From assembly GCF_026344135.1 (NCBI RefSeq), contig NZ_JAPKNA010000004.1, positions 248,001-312,000 on the forward strand: 64,000 nt of DNA. Reading direction: 5' to 3'. This document shows, piece by piece, positions 1-9,259 of this stretch. The translations under genes and the position numbers were made by a program. The notes below the pieces were generated by a model, which searched no databases, was not told the DNA's origin, and saw only the letters and a program-made list of their open reading frames with translations. Every line of letters begins with the position of its first letter. The first letter of the stretch is position 1. This stretch comes from Alcaligenes parafaecalis (lineage in GTDB: Bacteria; Pseudomonadota; Gammaproteobacteria; Burkholderiales; Burkholderiaceae_B).

Positions 1-1224
1 CACAATCGCCCCCCACAGTGCGCCCACAAACACCAGCATCACCAGAATATCCAGACGCAGGCTGGCGAAGATCACCCCCACCATCGTGGCAACCACCATG
101 GTGATACGGCCCCACCACAACATGCGGGCAGGTTTTGGACGACCACGGGCAATGTTCTTGGCGTAGATGTCAGTCATCATGATGGCCGACAAGGCCGCCA
201 GATCCGAGTCCGCCGTGGAGGACAAGGAGCCCACCACCAGGATGAAGAACAAGGCGATACCAAACGGTGGCAAATAGGTCGAGGCCATCTGCGGGATGAT
301 GTTGTTCATATTCCCATCCACCGGCTCCAGGCCAGTGAACAAGGCCAGCAGACCCAGCATGCCCAGACCAATCACCACGGCACCATAGCCAATCGTGGCG
401 GTCAGGAAAGTGGGTTTGATCAAGTCCTCTCGCACCGCGAACAGGCGCTGGGCAATGGTCTGATTACCAATGGCATAAGCCAGCACCGCCACAAAGTAAG
501 GCGCACCTTGCTCCAGAATCGCTTTGGTCGAATAGAAGTTGGCTTGCTCGGAGTCCAGACGCCACCAGTTGGCCTGTACCATCTCGGGCCCGCCCGCGTT
601 AAAGAAGATCAGCGGGATAATGACCACGGCCGACAGAATCATGGCAACCAGTTGGGCAAAGTCTGTCATTACCGAGGCACGAAAGCCCGACCATAAGGTA
701 TAGGACAGCACACCCAGACCGGCAATCAGCACACCTTGAATAAAGCTCAGAGGGCTAAGAATCGATACCAAAGCACCTGCGGCAGTGAAGTTCACCATCA
801 GGCTGATACAACTACCCACCACGTTGGAAATCGCCATGATCATCTGGCTGGACGAACCGTGCCGGGCATGCAGCACTTCGGCCAAAGTATGTGCCTGGGG
901 TGCCAGCTTGCGGAAGCGCCGCCCAAAGGGGTAGATGAACAGAATCATCAAGGCCCCCCATAGTCCGTAATGCAGGGGACCGGATAGCCCGTATTTGAAA
1001 CCCGAGGTCGCGCTGGCATAAAACGACGCGGCCCATACCCAGGTGGCGATCATGCTGGCCGCTGACAGGCCAAACCCCACCGCACTGTTGGACACCATGT
1101 ATCCGTCCACGTTTTCTTTTTTCTGACCAATCATGAGCGACATCAGGAATGTCGCGCCATAAAAGCCGACCAACAACAATATGGCCGTTGTGGTTGAAAG
1201 CGTAAAAAACTCCGCCTCTTGCAT
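1..1224 (-). CDS. Sodium:solute symporter (SSS family), partial
   Basis: Only the first 408 codons lie in the window; the gene runs off the left edge. The ATG at 1224 is preceded on the minus strand by a GGGAAAGAC ribosome-binding stretch. The translation opens with a hydrophobic helix, then a loop ending GQKKENVDGYMVSNSAVGF and a helix with SAASMIATWVWAASFYAS, which is the typical TM1 pattern of SSS-family Na+/solute symporters, especially the urea/DUR3-like branch. Further hydrophobic segments continue to the edge (for example around 600-700 and 360-420). The protein would sit in the inner membrane and import a small solute with sodium. The substrate (urea, organic acid, amino acid) cannot be decided from this fragment. 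Family assignment is firm; subfamily is inference. Confidence 0.85.
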   Translation of the reverse strand, partial: MQEAEFFTLSTTTAILLLVGFYGATFLMSLMIGQKKENVDGYMVSNSAVGFGLSAASMIATWVWAASFYASATSGFKYGLSGPLHYGLWGALMILFIYPFGRRFRKLAPQAHTLAEVLHARHGSSSQMIMAISNVVGSCISLMVNFTAAGALVSILSPLSFIQGVLIAGLGVLSYTLWSGFRASVMTDFAQLVAMILSAVVIIPLIFFNAGGPEMVQANWWRLDSEQANFYSTKAILEQGAPYFVAVLAYAIGNQTIAQRLFAVREDLIKPTFLTATIGYGAVVIGLGMLGLLALFTGLEPVDGNMNNIIPQMASTYLPPFGIALFFILVVGSLSSTADSDLAALSAIMMTDIYAKNIARGRPKPARMLWWGRITMVVATMVGVIFASLRLDILVMLVFVGALWGAIV

Positions 1225-1724
1225 GTCTTTCCCTTTCTCTTCTGCGCGACGCCCCTGTGCTACGAGGTCATCCTGCGCATGCGTGCCAATTCCGCAGTAA
1301 CGCGCTGGGCGGCACCGATCCCAGGATCAGAACCGAAGCACCTAAACCGAACGCGCGCACGAACGCCCCCGCCCTTGGCAACGCCAAAGCGAGAAAAAGC
1401 AAGACACAGCGCAAAGTGCCTCACATTACGGAGAGTCTGCGGGCCTTACAGCAAATAAACATGGCCAGAGACAAGCCGCTCTGTTGCAGGCCGATGTCAT
1501 GGGAGACAGTCGGCTGGTTGTTCCGCGACCCAAGGGTCGGGCAAGGTGTTTCGGACTAAAAAGCCGGGTTGTTGTGCAACAACCTGTTGAAGAACGGACC
1601 GCCATTTTTTATGCAATTTTGTCGCACCTGAACGGCCTGTTCGAGACGCTGATTCAAGGAACCAGAGGGGTCAATTATACATATTTAAAATTTAAGGGTC
1701 TATATCATGCTGTTTCAGCATCGA
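1225..1724. other. Intergenic region, about 500 bp, no gene recognised
   Basis: This gap lies between the divergently read symporter start (1224) and the 3' end of the regulator at 1751. Short open frames here lack a ribosome-binding site and any family resemblance. The part near 1660-1700 is AT-rich. The leader and promoter of the symporter must lie here, but no clear -35/-10 pair was identified. Confidence 0.5.
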
Positions 1725-1746
1725 GAAAGGGCTTTTCAGCCCTTTC
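1725..1746 (-). terminator. Stem-loop behind the regulator gene
   Basis: A perfect 8-bp stem (GAAAGGGC / GCCCTTTC) with a 6-nt loop lies just past the stop at 1751. A second short palindrome, ATGCTGTTTCAGCAT at 1707-1721, follows. There is no long U-tract, so intrinsic termination is plausible but not certain. Confidence 0.55.
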
Positions 1747-1750
1747 CAGA

Positions 1751-2548
1751 TCAGTCGTAGACCTCGTCATTGCTTAAGCTCACGCGTGCCAGCTCCTGAC
1801 ACGCCAGGGGCACTTTGCCCACAAAGGCGTAGCCTTCCCCACGCACGGAGCGGATCGGTAGCTCCTCGCCCATTGCACTTAATTTGCGTTTCAAGCGGCT
1901 GATCAAAACGTCCACGGAACGGGCAGTCGCATCGCGCCCTTCTTCCAGCGGAAACAGGCGGTCTCGTTCCACCGTTTGCGGGCTGACGGCAAACAGAACC
2001 TGGACAATACGCCGCTCGCCACGGGTCAACATCACCGAATGGCCCTTGGGCGTGCTCATGGTCCAGCCGTTTTCCATCAAATCCCAGAGCTGGGACTCGG
2101 GCTCCAGCTCGTGTTTCTGAACGGCAGAGGCCGGTTTTGCTTGCGCTGTGTCCGGGCTGCGCAGGCTGTGTCGCAAGGCATAACCACGCCGTCGCAAGGC
2201 CTGTACGCAAGCCACCACCTCGACCGGCAAGGCCTCCTGGTCAAAGCAGGCGTCAGCACCGGCCAGCAGAAAATGGCCACGCTCCAGACCGGCCACTTTG
2301 TCGCGCCGCACAACGATCACGCCTGCCGCGGGAAAATCGATGCGCAAACGATTGATATGCAAAAACACATTGTCTGCCTGACACAACAAGGAAAACACCA
2401 TCTCGGCCCCGCAGGCATGCGCCTGGGACAAGCACTTTTCCATCGTCTCGACCGTCTGAACCCGTACCCCCCACTGCTCAGACTCCAAAGCGATCTGCTG
2501 CAAACTGGCCTTGTCGTCATACAACAGAAAAATCTGTTCAACCGTCAT
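1751..2548 (-). CDS. OmpR-type winged-helix regulator with degenerate receiver domain
   Basis: A 265-residue protein. Residues about 1-120 resemble a response-regulator receiver: an acidic pair in LLYDD is kept, but the strand that should end in the phospho-accepting Asp reads AEMVFSLL, with Ser at the Asp position, and the conserved C-terminal Lys is also absent. Residues about 165-245 form an OmpR/PhoB-type winged helix (RGERRIVQVLF, then SVDVLISRLKRKL and SVRGEGYAF). It probably binds DNA without control by phosphotransfer. I prefer the ATG at 2548 because AGGGTGAGG lies just before it; a GTG nine bases upstream is in frame. It lies 43 bp behind the lipoprotein gene and about 0.7 kb behind the giant adhesin, so all three may form one transcript and it may control them. 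Confidence 0.8.
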   Translation of the reverse strand: MTVEQIFLLYDDKASLQQIALESEQWGVRVQTVETMEKCLSQAHACGAEMVFSLLCQADNVFLHINRLRIDFPAAGVIVVRRDKVAGLERGHFLLAGADACFDQEALPVEVVACVQALRRRGYALRHSLRSPDTAQAKPASAVQKHELEPESQLWDLMENGWTMSTPKGHSVMLTRGERRIVQVLFAVSPQTVERDRLFPLEEGRDATARSVDVLISRLKRKLSAMGEELPIRSVRGEGYAFVGKVPLACQELARVSLSNDEVYD

Positions 2549-2591
2549 AGTCCTCACCCTTGCTGGCCCACTAAGGCACTTTATGTTTTTT

Positions 2592-3170
2592 TTAACCTTG
2601 GACCCGCCTCAACAAACGCTGTGCTGCTGCGTCGTCAGGCATGGACAGATAAATCATCCCTTGCTGTAAAGGCTCCCCGATCCGGGCGACCTGCGCCACC
2701 TGATCTTCCATGACCAAAACAAGCAAGGCTCCCACATTACCAGAGCTGACCTCGGCCAACTTACGCGCCCCCAAAGAATTCAATTGAAAGCGTACAAGGT
2801 GCCCCCCCTGCTCGGTACGCAAGGTCGCAACACGCGTCAGATCGCTGCGCTGCACAATGACTTGGGGATACAGCCACAGCGGTCCCTGAGGCCCTTCCAC
2901 TTGCACTAAACCCGCTACGGGCTGAGGCAAACCCACATAGAAATCCACTTGGGGAGCCACTACCGCGCGCTGTGTCTGAGAAGCCAGAAAACTGCGCGTA
3001 CCATCATCACCTTCCCGCTCGTAATTGCTGGCCAGCGCAGGCGGGCTCAAGTCTGCCGCCTGTGCCTTTCCTCCCGCAGCGGTGGTCTGGCACCCAGCCA
3101 GAAAAAGCAGCAGCATGGCTATTGCCGATGTGCGTGCAAGCTGCCCGGTTTGACTACGCTTGATCACCAT
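2592..3170 (-). CDS. Outer-membrane-type lipoprotein with SecD-head-like domain
   Basis: A 192-residue lipoprotein: a basic start, a hydrophobic stretch SAIAMLLLFLAGC and a lipobox LAGC give an acylated Cys near residue 27. The mature C-terminal part (from about residue 95) has the pattern of a SecDF P1-head fold: strands around VRFQLNSLGARKLAEVS, then GALLVLVMEDQVAQVARIGEPL, then a final DDAAAQRLLRRV. Such domains occur in small lipoproteins next to autotransporters, where they can help surface display of the adhesin. The ATG at 3170 is chosen over a GTG at 3176 because GGAGA sits six bases before the ATG and abuts the GTG. It lies 116 bp downstream of the adhesin gene on the same strand. 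The domain match is by eye and moderately sure; the link with adhesin export is inference. Confidence 0.75.
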   Translation of the reverse strand: MVIKRSQTGQLARTSAIAMLLLFLAGCQTTAAGGKAQAADLSPPALASNYEREGDDGTRSFLASQTQRAVVAPQVDFYVGLPQPVAGLVQVEGPQGPLWLYPQVIVQRSDLTRVATLRTEQGGHLVRFQLNSLGARKLAEVSSGNVGALLVLVMEDQVAQVARIGEPLQQGMIYLSMPDDAAAQRLLRRVQG

Positions 3171-3286
3171 ATTCACTCTCCGCCCTGGCCTGCGCCCGCA
3201 AGCGCCAGACCCCTGTTGCGAAGCCGGTCTCTGTCCGGCCCCAAAGGGCCGCGCGCCTATGCTCGCGACCCTCTCCCGTCACTTCG

Positions 3287-6200
3287 TTACCATTGATAGC
3301 CCACGCCGACCGAGCCACCGTAATCGCCACGGGACGAACCCGCGACCGTGCCTTTCAACACCCAGCTACCGCTATCCGTAATGGTGGATAGGCCCATGGC
3401 GTAACCACTTTCACCGCGCCATACACCACCGGCCACGGCGAACATGCTCTTGCCAGGGATATAGGCTTGCGGCAAGCCTGCAGTTGCCATCGCAGCCGCC
3501 ACACCCGCACTTGCCCGGTTCTCCACCTTGTTGATACGGCGATCCAGGTTATTGAACTGGTTGGTGATGTTGGACGTGGCCTGGCTCAACTGACGAACGT
3601 TGACCGCATCCTGTGGCGCCTGCCCATCGGCCAGGTTGCTGATGGTTTTGTCGTGCATGTCGATGCCCTGTTTATTCAAGGTTGGGCCATCCACAATTTG
3701 CACCTCATTGGTCGTTACGGACTTGGCCACTACGCTGTTGACCTTGATGTCCTGTGCCAGGGCGACCTTCACGTCCGTACCAGAGCGCGAGATTTCTATA
3801 TTGTCCCCATTGAGGAACTGCACCGTCGCCTTGGGGGCCACATTGCTGGCCGTGTCACCATTGGTCTGGATGTTCCAGCCCGCGCTGGCCAGCTCGGTCA
3901 CGTTCTCTACCTTGGTATTCAAGCCACCCAAGGCATCGTTCACATTGTTGTAGGTTTTATCACCTACGTTCAACTCCGTAACCAGCTTGCCATTCTCGAA
4001 CTTGGAGCCACCTCCCATGCCGCTGGCAATACTTTCGCCCATATCGTGAATCTGGCTGCCATTGACAGCATCGGTACTGGTGGCGGAAATGTCACCACGC
4101 GCCACATTGGTGATTCCGGTGCCACCCGTGCGGCCGCCGTCGGTAGACTCGGTTCCGGCCATGGTGACCTTGCCGTAGTTAACCGACTGATCTGGATTAA
4201 GGTCGTACTTGACGGCACGATCTACCAGATTCTGGGTTTCACCTCGCACCAGATCCAACTGCTCCTCGGTTGCGGCACGGCCGCTCTTGCCGAAGTTGGC
4301 CCCCGTCAGGGTACGGTTGCTCAAGCCGGTGATGTCATTGTCGGTTGCCGATACCACCACGTTGCCCGCGCGCAGTCCGGCATTGCTCAAGGCAATGTTC
4401 GTCCCGATAGCAAAGCCGATATTGTTCATGACGACATCAGGAGCGCCGCCCGTGCCTTTCACCGTCACGCTCTTGAGTTCCAGGTCGTCATTCAAGGCAA
4501 TGCTCAAAGTATCGGTGCCATCGCCGGTGGTGCTCAGATTGTTATTGCTGCCCACAATCTTCAGCGTTTCCCCCAGATCGCGATGCACCGTCGTGCCTGC
4601 GCTACCCGCGAAGTTCATGCCTTTGGCGGTCAGCCCCTCATCACGGCCTTCAAGCTGGCTGACGTTCACGGCATCCGTCGGGTCAACCCCTTTCGCTACA
4701 TTCGTGATCTTCTGTGCACCGGCATTAATACCCTGGTCGTTAATCACCACATTGAAAGCAGTCAGACCGGCATTGGTCAGATTGACCTGTCCGATGGTCA
4801 GACCCGTATTGCCCAGAACCACATCCGGTTTCCCAGTCGCGCCCTTGACCTTCACACCCGCCGTTGTCATCTCGGTGTCGCCCGTTGTGACGCTGGTCAA
4901 ATCCAGCTCGTCATTCAAGGCAATCTGCACCGTATCGCTACCCACGGTGGACGTCGCCAAGTTGGCATTGCTGCCCTTGATCGTTACCGTCTGGCCCAGA
5001 TCCCGATGTACTGCCGTGCCTGTTTGTGCAGCAAAACTCATACCCTTGGTGATCAGGCCACCCTCGGCCTCGGTCAACTGGCTCAGGTTCACCGCATCAG
5101 TGCCGGTCGTCCCTTTAGCCACATTGGTGATCTTCTGGCTGCCCATATCAGCCCCCTTGAAGAACGGGGTCTCGGCTATCTGAACCTGCAACTGACCATT
5201 CAGAACCTGGGTACGCAGGTTGGCGCCGCTGTAATTACCAGCGGTGGTCGCCCCACCAAGGATCTCCACGCGTTGTCCCAGATTCTTGTGAATCGCTGTA
5301 TTGCTGTTGCTGCTGCTGAAGTTATTACCACTGTAGTTGGTGCCCAAGGCCGTCAGATCCTGATCCAGCTTGACCAATTGCGCCACGTTGACGGCATCAT
5401 TGGGATCCTGACCACCAGCCAGATTGGTAATACGGCGTTTGTCTGCGCCGCTACCCACCGACACCACCCCTTGCGTGGCTTCCTGATTCACCGTGCCGGT
5501 ATAACGAGCGGTCGAGGTGGTATAGGCCGCATTCGTGGTCGAACCTGCCCCCAAAGCCACCGCACCGGCAGCCGACACCGTTGCTCCAGCCCCCAGAGCC
5601 AGGCCTTGGACGGCCGTCTCATTGGCAATGGCGCCCTGACCGACGGCAATTGACTTCTCGGCAGAACCCCGAGCATCCTTACCCCAGACCTGTGCCCCGG
5701 CCGCCAGAGCCTGAGCGTTGGTGCCCAAAGCGGAGGCATCCAGCGCTTCGGAAATAGCCTTGAAGCCCAGCGCCAGGCCACCATTCTCTTTGGCGTTGGA
5801 GCCTGAACCCACGCTCATCGCCCCTTCACCATGCATGATGTATTCGATCAAGCCATTGGGGCCTGTTTTTTCCTCGATCCAGCCTGCCTTGGCCTTGTCA
5901 CCCACGGCGATAGAGCGATAACCATCGGCCTCAACCCCGGAACCGGCACCAACGGAGTTGCTGGCTCGGGTCTTGCTGCCTTCACCCAGGGCCAGGGAGT
6001 TGCTGCCTGCCACAAAGGCCTGATAGCCCAAAGCGACAGACTGAGCACCCGATACAGTAGAACCACTACCCAGCGCCACACTCTGGGACGCACCCCGAGC
6101 CACACTGGAGTTAGTGCCAATCGATACGCCATTTATCGCTTGGTCGTAAGCATTACGTCCGAATGCAATACCGCCTTCCTGGGTGACACGAGCACGTTCA

Positions 6201-8983
6201 CCGAAAGCAATCGCACCACGGGTTTGGTTCTGGCCATCCCCCTTCACTTCAGCCTTGTAACCAATGGCTGTGGAGAAGTTAGCGGTATCAGCCACACTAG
6301 CCCCATGACCCAAAGCCATGGAGCTTTCCGACTCGGCTGAGGAACCACTACCCACCACCGTCGCGCCCAGAGCCGAAGCCTCGGTATGGGAGCCTAACGA
6401 CGTGGTGTAGTCAGCCTGTTGCAAACCACCGGCGGAGGAGTTCAAGCCAATGGCCGTTCCACCCACACCAGAAGCACGCGCGACCGCACCGATGGCAATC
6501 GCATCGTTCCCGGTTGCGCCGTTATTGTTGACATTCGGGTTCTCGGTCGAGTTCACGCTGACGTAGCGTTGGCGATTGGCGATCAGTGTGGACTCCAGAC
6601 CATCCAACTGACCTTTGGTGACCGCATCATCCACATCCACCCCTGCTGCCAGGTTGGTAATGCGAACCGGGGCACCGGTGCTGCTGTCCAGATCAATCAA
6701 GGTGCGATCCGCATTGGAATAGGTGACGGCGGACAGTCCGCCGATCATCCCGGCTACCCCGGTACGCATGGCCTCAAAGGCAGAACCAATCGAGGTATAG
6801 GTATGGTCCGCGCCATTTTCATCTTTGATGACAAAGGACGGGCCCGTAATCACCCCGTCGCTATCCCACTTCAGGTTGCCACCCACAATGGATTCCAGAT
6901 TGGTATGCAGCACTTTCAACTGACTGACGTTAACCGCATCCGTATCCAGTCGACCCGCTGCCACATTGCTCAAGCGACGCTGGGCATCGACGGTACCAAA
7001 CGACACACTGGATGAGGCCAAATACGCCCCAGTGGGCGCGCCATAACCCAGGCCCGTCGTTTCAACCGAATGAGCATTGGCACCAATCGCCACACTATTT
7101 GCATGCGTGACGCGTGCCTGATCACCCAAAGCAATTCCGCCAGCAGCCGCCTTGGTCGATGTGCCTGCGTAGACCAAGGCTTTATTGCCGATCGCAATAC
7201 CGCCGATGTCATAGTCCACCACAGTAGCCATCGAACCCATGGCAACGGAACCGGTGGCACCTGAACGAGAACGGTCACCCACCGCCACAGCATTGGAGGC
7301 GTGGACAGGTGGGGCGACCGGCGTACCAGAGCCCGTCTCACCTGGCAGATTATTCGCCCCGTAACCGATACTGACTGTGTTATCTCCCACGACACGGCTG
7401 CCAGCCTCACGACCGATGGACACCGTATCGTCGCCCGTAATATCGCCACCCGACTTGTAGCCCAGCGCGACGTTATAGCCACCCAGCACACCCCGGCCCG
7501 CTTCGCCACCAACAGCGACCTGACCAAAGCGATTGCCAATAACCGGGGTCCCCGCGTTCACACCGGCCCCTTCACCAATCGACACTCCGGACTCCGTATT
7601 GCTCAGGGCTCCCGTACCAATGGCGACCGATTTGATGCCATGTGCCTGGGCACCTGCTCCACCGGCAAAAGCAAGGCTCCCCGTGGCCGACGCACCACTA
7701 CCGACAGCCGTCGAACTGCCGCCCGAGCTATGAGCGCCCGCACCCAATGCGGTCCCCGAGGCGGACATGGAGGTTGCTCCGGAGCCCACCACCGTGGATG
7801 ATTTCGCGTCTTGCCAAATCGTCGTGCCTTGACCAATAGCGACCGAGTTTTCGGCCAGCAGGCCCACATCTGCGCTGGTTCCCAAGGCAATCGCACCGGA
7901 AGCCTTGGCAATCGCCTGGTTGCCGATAGCAATCGTGTCATCGACCTCCAAGGGGTCCACTGCACTGCCCGCCCCATTACCGATAGCCAGATTATTCTTG
8001 CCCTCCAGACGCTGGCCCGCACTGTTGCCCATGGCAATCAAATCGCTGCCTTTGCTGGCGGTGCCGGCGTCACTACCAATCGCAATGCCGTTTTCCACGG
8101 TATTGTCTTTGCCAGCACGCGCTCCCAGAGCAATTGCTTCCTTACCCGCGGCGGCCGACTCCAAACCAGCCGCAAGTGCTGCTTCGCCTGCCGCCGCCGC
8201 TTGTGGCCCAATCGCCGTGGAATCTGTTCCGCTGGCGATCGAATCCGCCTTGGTGGACTTGGTGTGGAAATATTTGACGCCATCGCCCGAGTTCAAGACG
8301 CCATACAAGACTTTGCCCGAGACGGCCTCAGTGCTGGTGGCATTCACAGCGGCATCCGCCAGCCCCGTGATCTTGTTGTTATTCACGTTGACAGCACGCA
8401 GGCTGCTATTGCCAGTAGCCACCAGGCTAACCGTGTTGACGCCACCTGAAGTGACAGAACCGACCACCGTGGCCGATTTAGCCGCCATATTTCCATCAAT
8501 GATGGCGCTGGGCGCCGTCAAGGTACCCGTAAACGTACCTGCCCCGGCGGACACACTCCCTGCCGTCAGTTGACCAGTAAATTCGCCACTGGCTCCTTTG
8601 ACCAGGCCTGAGGCCGTCACGGAGTCCACGTTGAGATCAGGATTCAGAGCAACAGATACAGCCCCATCCGTTTGTGTCAGAGCGATATTGCTGCCAGAGC
8701 TTAAGGAAAAAGCGCCACCCGGGATGACATGAAAAGGAGTCGCACCGTCCACGATCAACTCCCAGCCATCAGTAATCTGCGCCATGGCAGGTTGTGTCAA
8801 TACACCCGCAGCAAGTAAGGCCAAGGCGACGGTACGCAGGCGCAATCCCTGCACCCACTCCAGCACATCCTGGCTGGCGCTAGCGCCGCCGGAGCTGCGC
8901 TTACCGCGAGCTTTGGTGTTTTCCGCAACCGCCACAAATGTTGCAGTCTGCTCATTCCAAACCGACTTATAGATTCTGTTCAT
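3287..8983 (-). CDS. Giant trimeric autotransporter adhesin (YadA/Hia type)
   Basis: An 1898-residue type Vc secretion protein. Residues 1-24 are an ESPR extended signal peptide (MNRIYKSVWN...), followed by a hydrophobic core and an AMA cleavage site after about residue 68. Residues about 230-680 and 830-1190 are head regions made of short repeats such as AIGxxAxAxG and SVAxGxGAxA. Necks of the form DAVNVSQL occur near residues 684, 791, 1198, 1294, 1439 and 1794, linking head and coiled-coil stalk parts. The last ~88 residues are the YadA-type membrane anchor, ending in an aromatic residue (GVGYQW) as expected of an outer-membrane strand. The stalk holds a duplicated block of about 130 residues (see finding). 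Function is expected to be adhesion or autoaggregation. It is followed by a lipoprotein and a regulator and preceded by another regulator, all on the minus strand. Confidence 0.97.
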   Translation of the reverse strand: MNRIYKSVWNEQTATFVAVAENTKARGKRSSGGASASQDVLEWVQGLRLRTVALALLAAGVLTQPAMAQITDGWELIVDGATPFHVIPGGAFSLSSGSNIALTQTDGAVSVALNPDLNVDSVTASGLVKGASGEFTGQLTAGSVSAGAGTFTGTLTAPSAIIDGNMAAKSATVVGSVTSGGVNTVSLVATGNSSLRAVNVNNNKITGLADAAVNATSTEAVSGKVLYGVLNSGDGVKYFHTKSTKADSIASGTDSTAIGPQAAAAGEAALAAGLESAAAGKEAIALGARAGKDNTVENGIAIGSDAGTASKGSDLIAMGNSAGQRLEGKNNLAIGNGAGSAVDPLEVDDTIAIGNQAIAKASGAIALGTSADVGLLAENSVAIGQGTTIWQDAKSSTVVGSGATSMSASGTALGAGAHSSGGSSTAVGSGASATGSLAFAGGAGAQAHGIKSVAIGTGALSNTESGVSIGEGAGVNAGTPVIGNRFGQVAVGGEAGRGVLGGYNVALGYKSGGDITGDDTVSIGREAGSRVVGDNTVSIGYGANNLPGETGSGTPVAPPVHASNAVAVGDRSRSGATGSVAMGSMATVVDYDIGGIAIGNKALVYAGTSTKAAAGGIALGDQARVTHANSVAIGANAHSVETTGLGYGAPTGAYLASSSVSFGTVDAQRRLSNVAAGRLDTDAVNVSQLKVLHTNLESIVGGNLKWDSDGVITGPSFVIKDENGADHTYTSIGSAFEAMRTGVAGMIGGLSAVTYSNADRTLIDLDSSTGAPVRITNLAAGVDVDDAVTKGQLDGLESTLIANRQRYVSVNSTENPNVNNNGATGNDAIAIGAVARASGVGGTAIGLNSSAGGLQQADYTTSLGSHTEASALGATVVGSGSSAESESSMALGHGASVADTANFSTAIGYKAEVKGDGQNQTRGAIAFGERARVTQEGGIAFGRNAYDQAINGVSIGTNSSVARGASQSVALGSGSTVSGAQSVALGYQAFVAGSNSLALGEGSKTRASNSVGAGSGVEADGYRSIAVGDKAKAGWIEEKTGPNGLIEYIMHGEGAMSVGSGSNAKENGGLALGFKAISEALDASALGTNAQALAAGAQVWGKDARGSAEKSIAVGQGAIANETAVQGLALGAGATVSAAGAVALGAGSTTNAAYTTSTARYTGTVNQEATQGVVSVGSGADKRRITNLAGGQDPNDAVNVAQLVKLDQDLTALGTNYSGNNFSSSNSNTAIHKNLGQRVEILGGATTAGNYSGANLRTQVLNGQLQVQIAETPFFKGADMGSQKITNVAKGTTGTDAVNLSQLTEAEGGLITKGMSFAAQTGTAVHRDLGQTVTIKGSNANLATSTVGSDTVQIALNDELDLTSVTTGDTEMTTAGVKVKGATGKPDVVLGNTGLTIGQVNLTNAGLTAFNVVINDQGINAGAQKITNVAKGVDPTDAVNVSQLEGRDEGLTAKGMNFAGSAGTTVHRDLGETLKIVGSNNNLSTTGDGTDTLSIALNDDLELKSVTVKGTGGAPDVVMNNIGFAIGTNIALSNAGLRAGNVVVSATDNDITGLSNRTLTGANFGKSGRAATEEQLDLVRGETQNLVDRAVKYDLNPDQSVNYGKVTMAGTESTDGGRTGGTGITNVARGDISATSTDAVNGSQIHDMGESIASGMGGGSKFENGKLVTELNVGDKTYNNVNDALGGLNTKVENVTELASAGWNIQTNGDTASNVAPKATVQFLNGDNIEISRSGTDVKVALAQDIKVNSVVAKSVTTNEVQIVDGPTLNKQGIDMHDKTISNLADGQAPQDAVNVRQLSQATSNITNQFNNLDRRINKVENRASAGVAAAMATAGLPQAYIPGKSMFAVAGGVWRGESGYAMGLSTITDSGSWVLKGTVAGSSRGDYGGSVGVGYQW

Positions 8984-9259
8984 GATCTCTTCTCTTACAA
9001 AAGAAATTAGCCATAAGCCTTCCTAAAACACCTCCGTCTCGCGCTGACGTAACAGAGTTTTCAGGCGCAACAAATCCCCTCGCCCCGTCATGGCGATAAT
9101 TTGAATTTGTTGTTCAGGAAAGTCTTACCGAACCCTCATCCCTATTCGGATGGTTTTATTTTCTTACCGTTTTTTAATAATTACTTTTGAATTTCTACAG
9201 AAGCCGTTTGAATCACTGCAAAACAACATAATTAATAAATTATTTATTTCAATTTTGTT
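8984..9259 (-). promoter_or_regulatory. AT-rich upstream region of the adhesin gene
   Basis: These 276 bases lie between the AraC-type regulator and the adhesin. The part 9150-9259 is strikingly AT-rich for this genome, a common feature of promoters of transferred or silenced surface genes. The adhesin ATG at 8983 is preceded by AAGAGAAGAG. No single -35/-10 pair can be picked with confidence. Confidence 0.4.

Noticed and set aside
3467..5653. Open frame of 728 codons on the plus strand, antisense to the adhesin gene
   Set aside because: It arises because the adhesin is built of repeats low in codons whose complements are stops. There is no ribosome-binding site, family resemblance or signal peptide, while the opposite strand has full ESPR, neck and anchor motifs.
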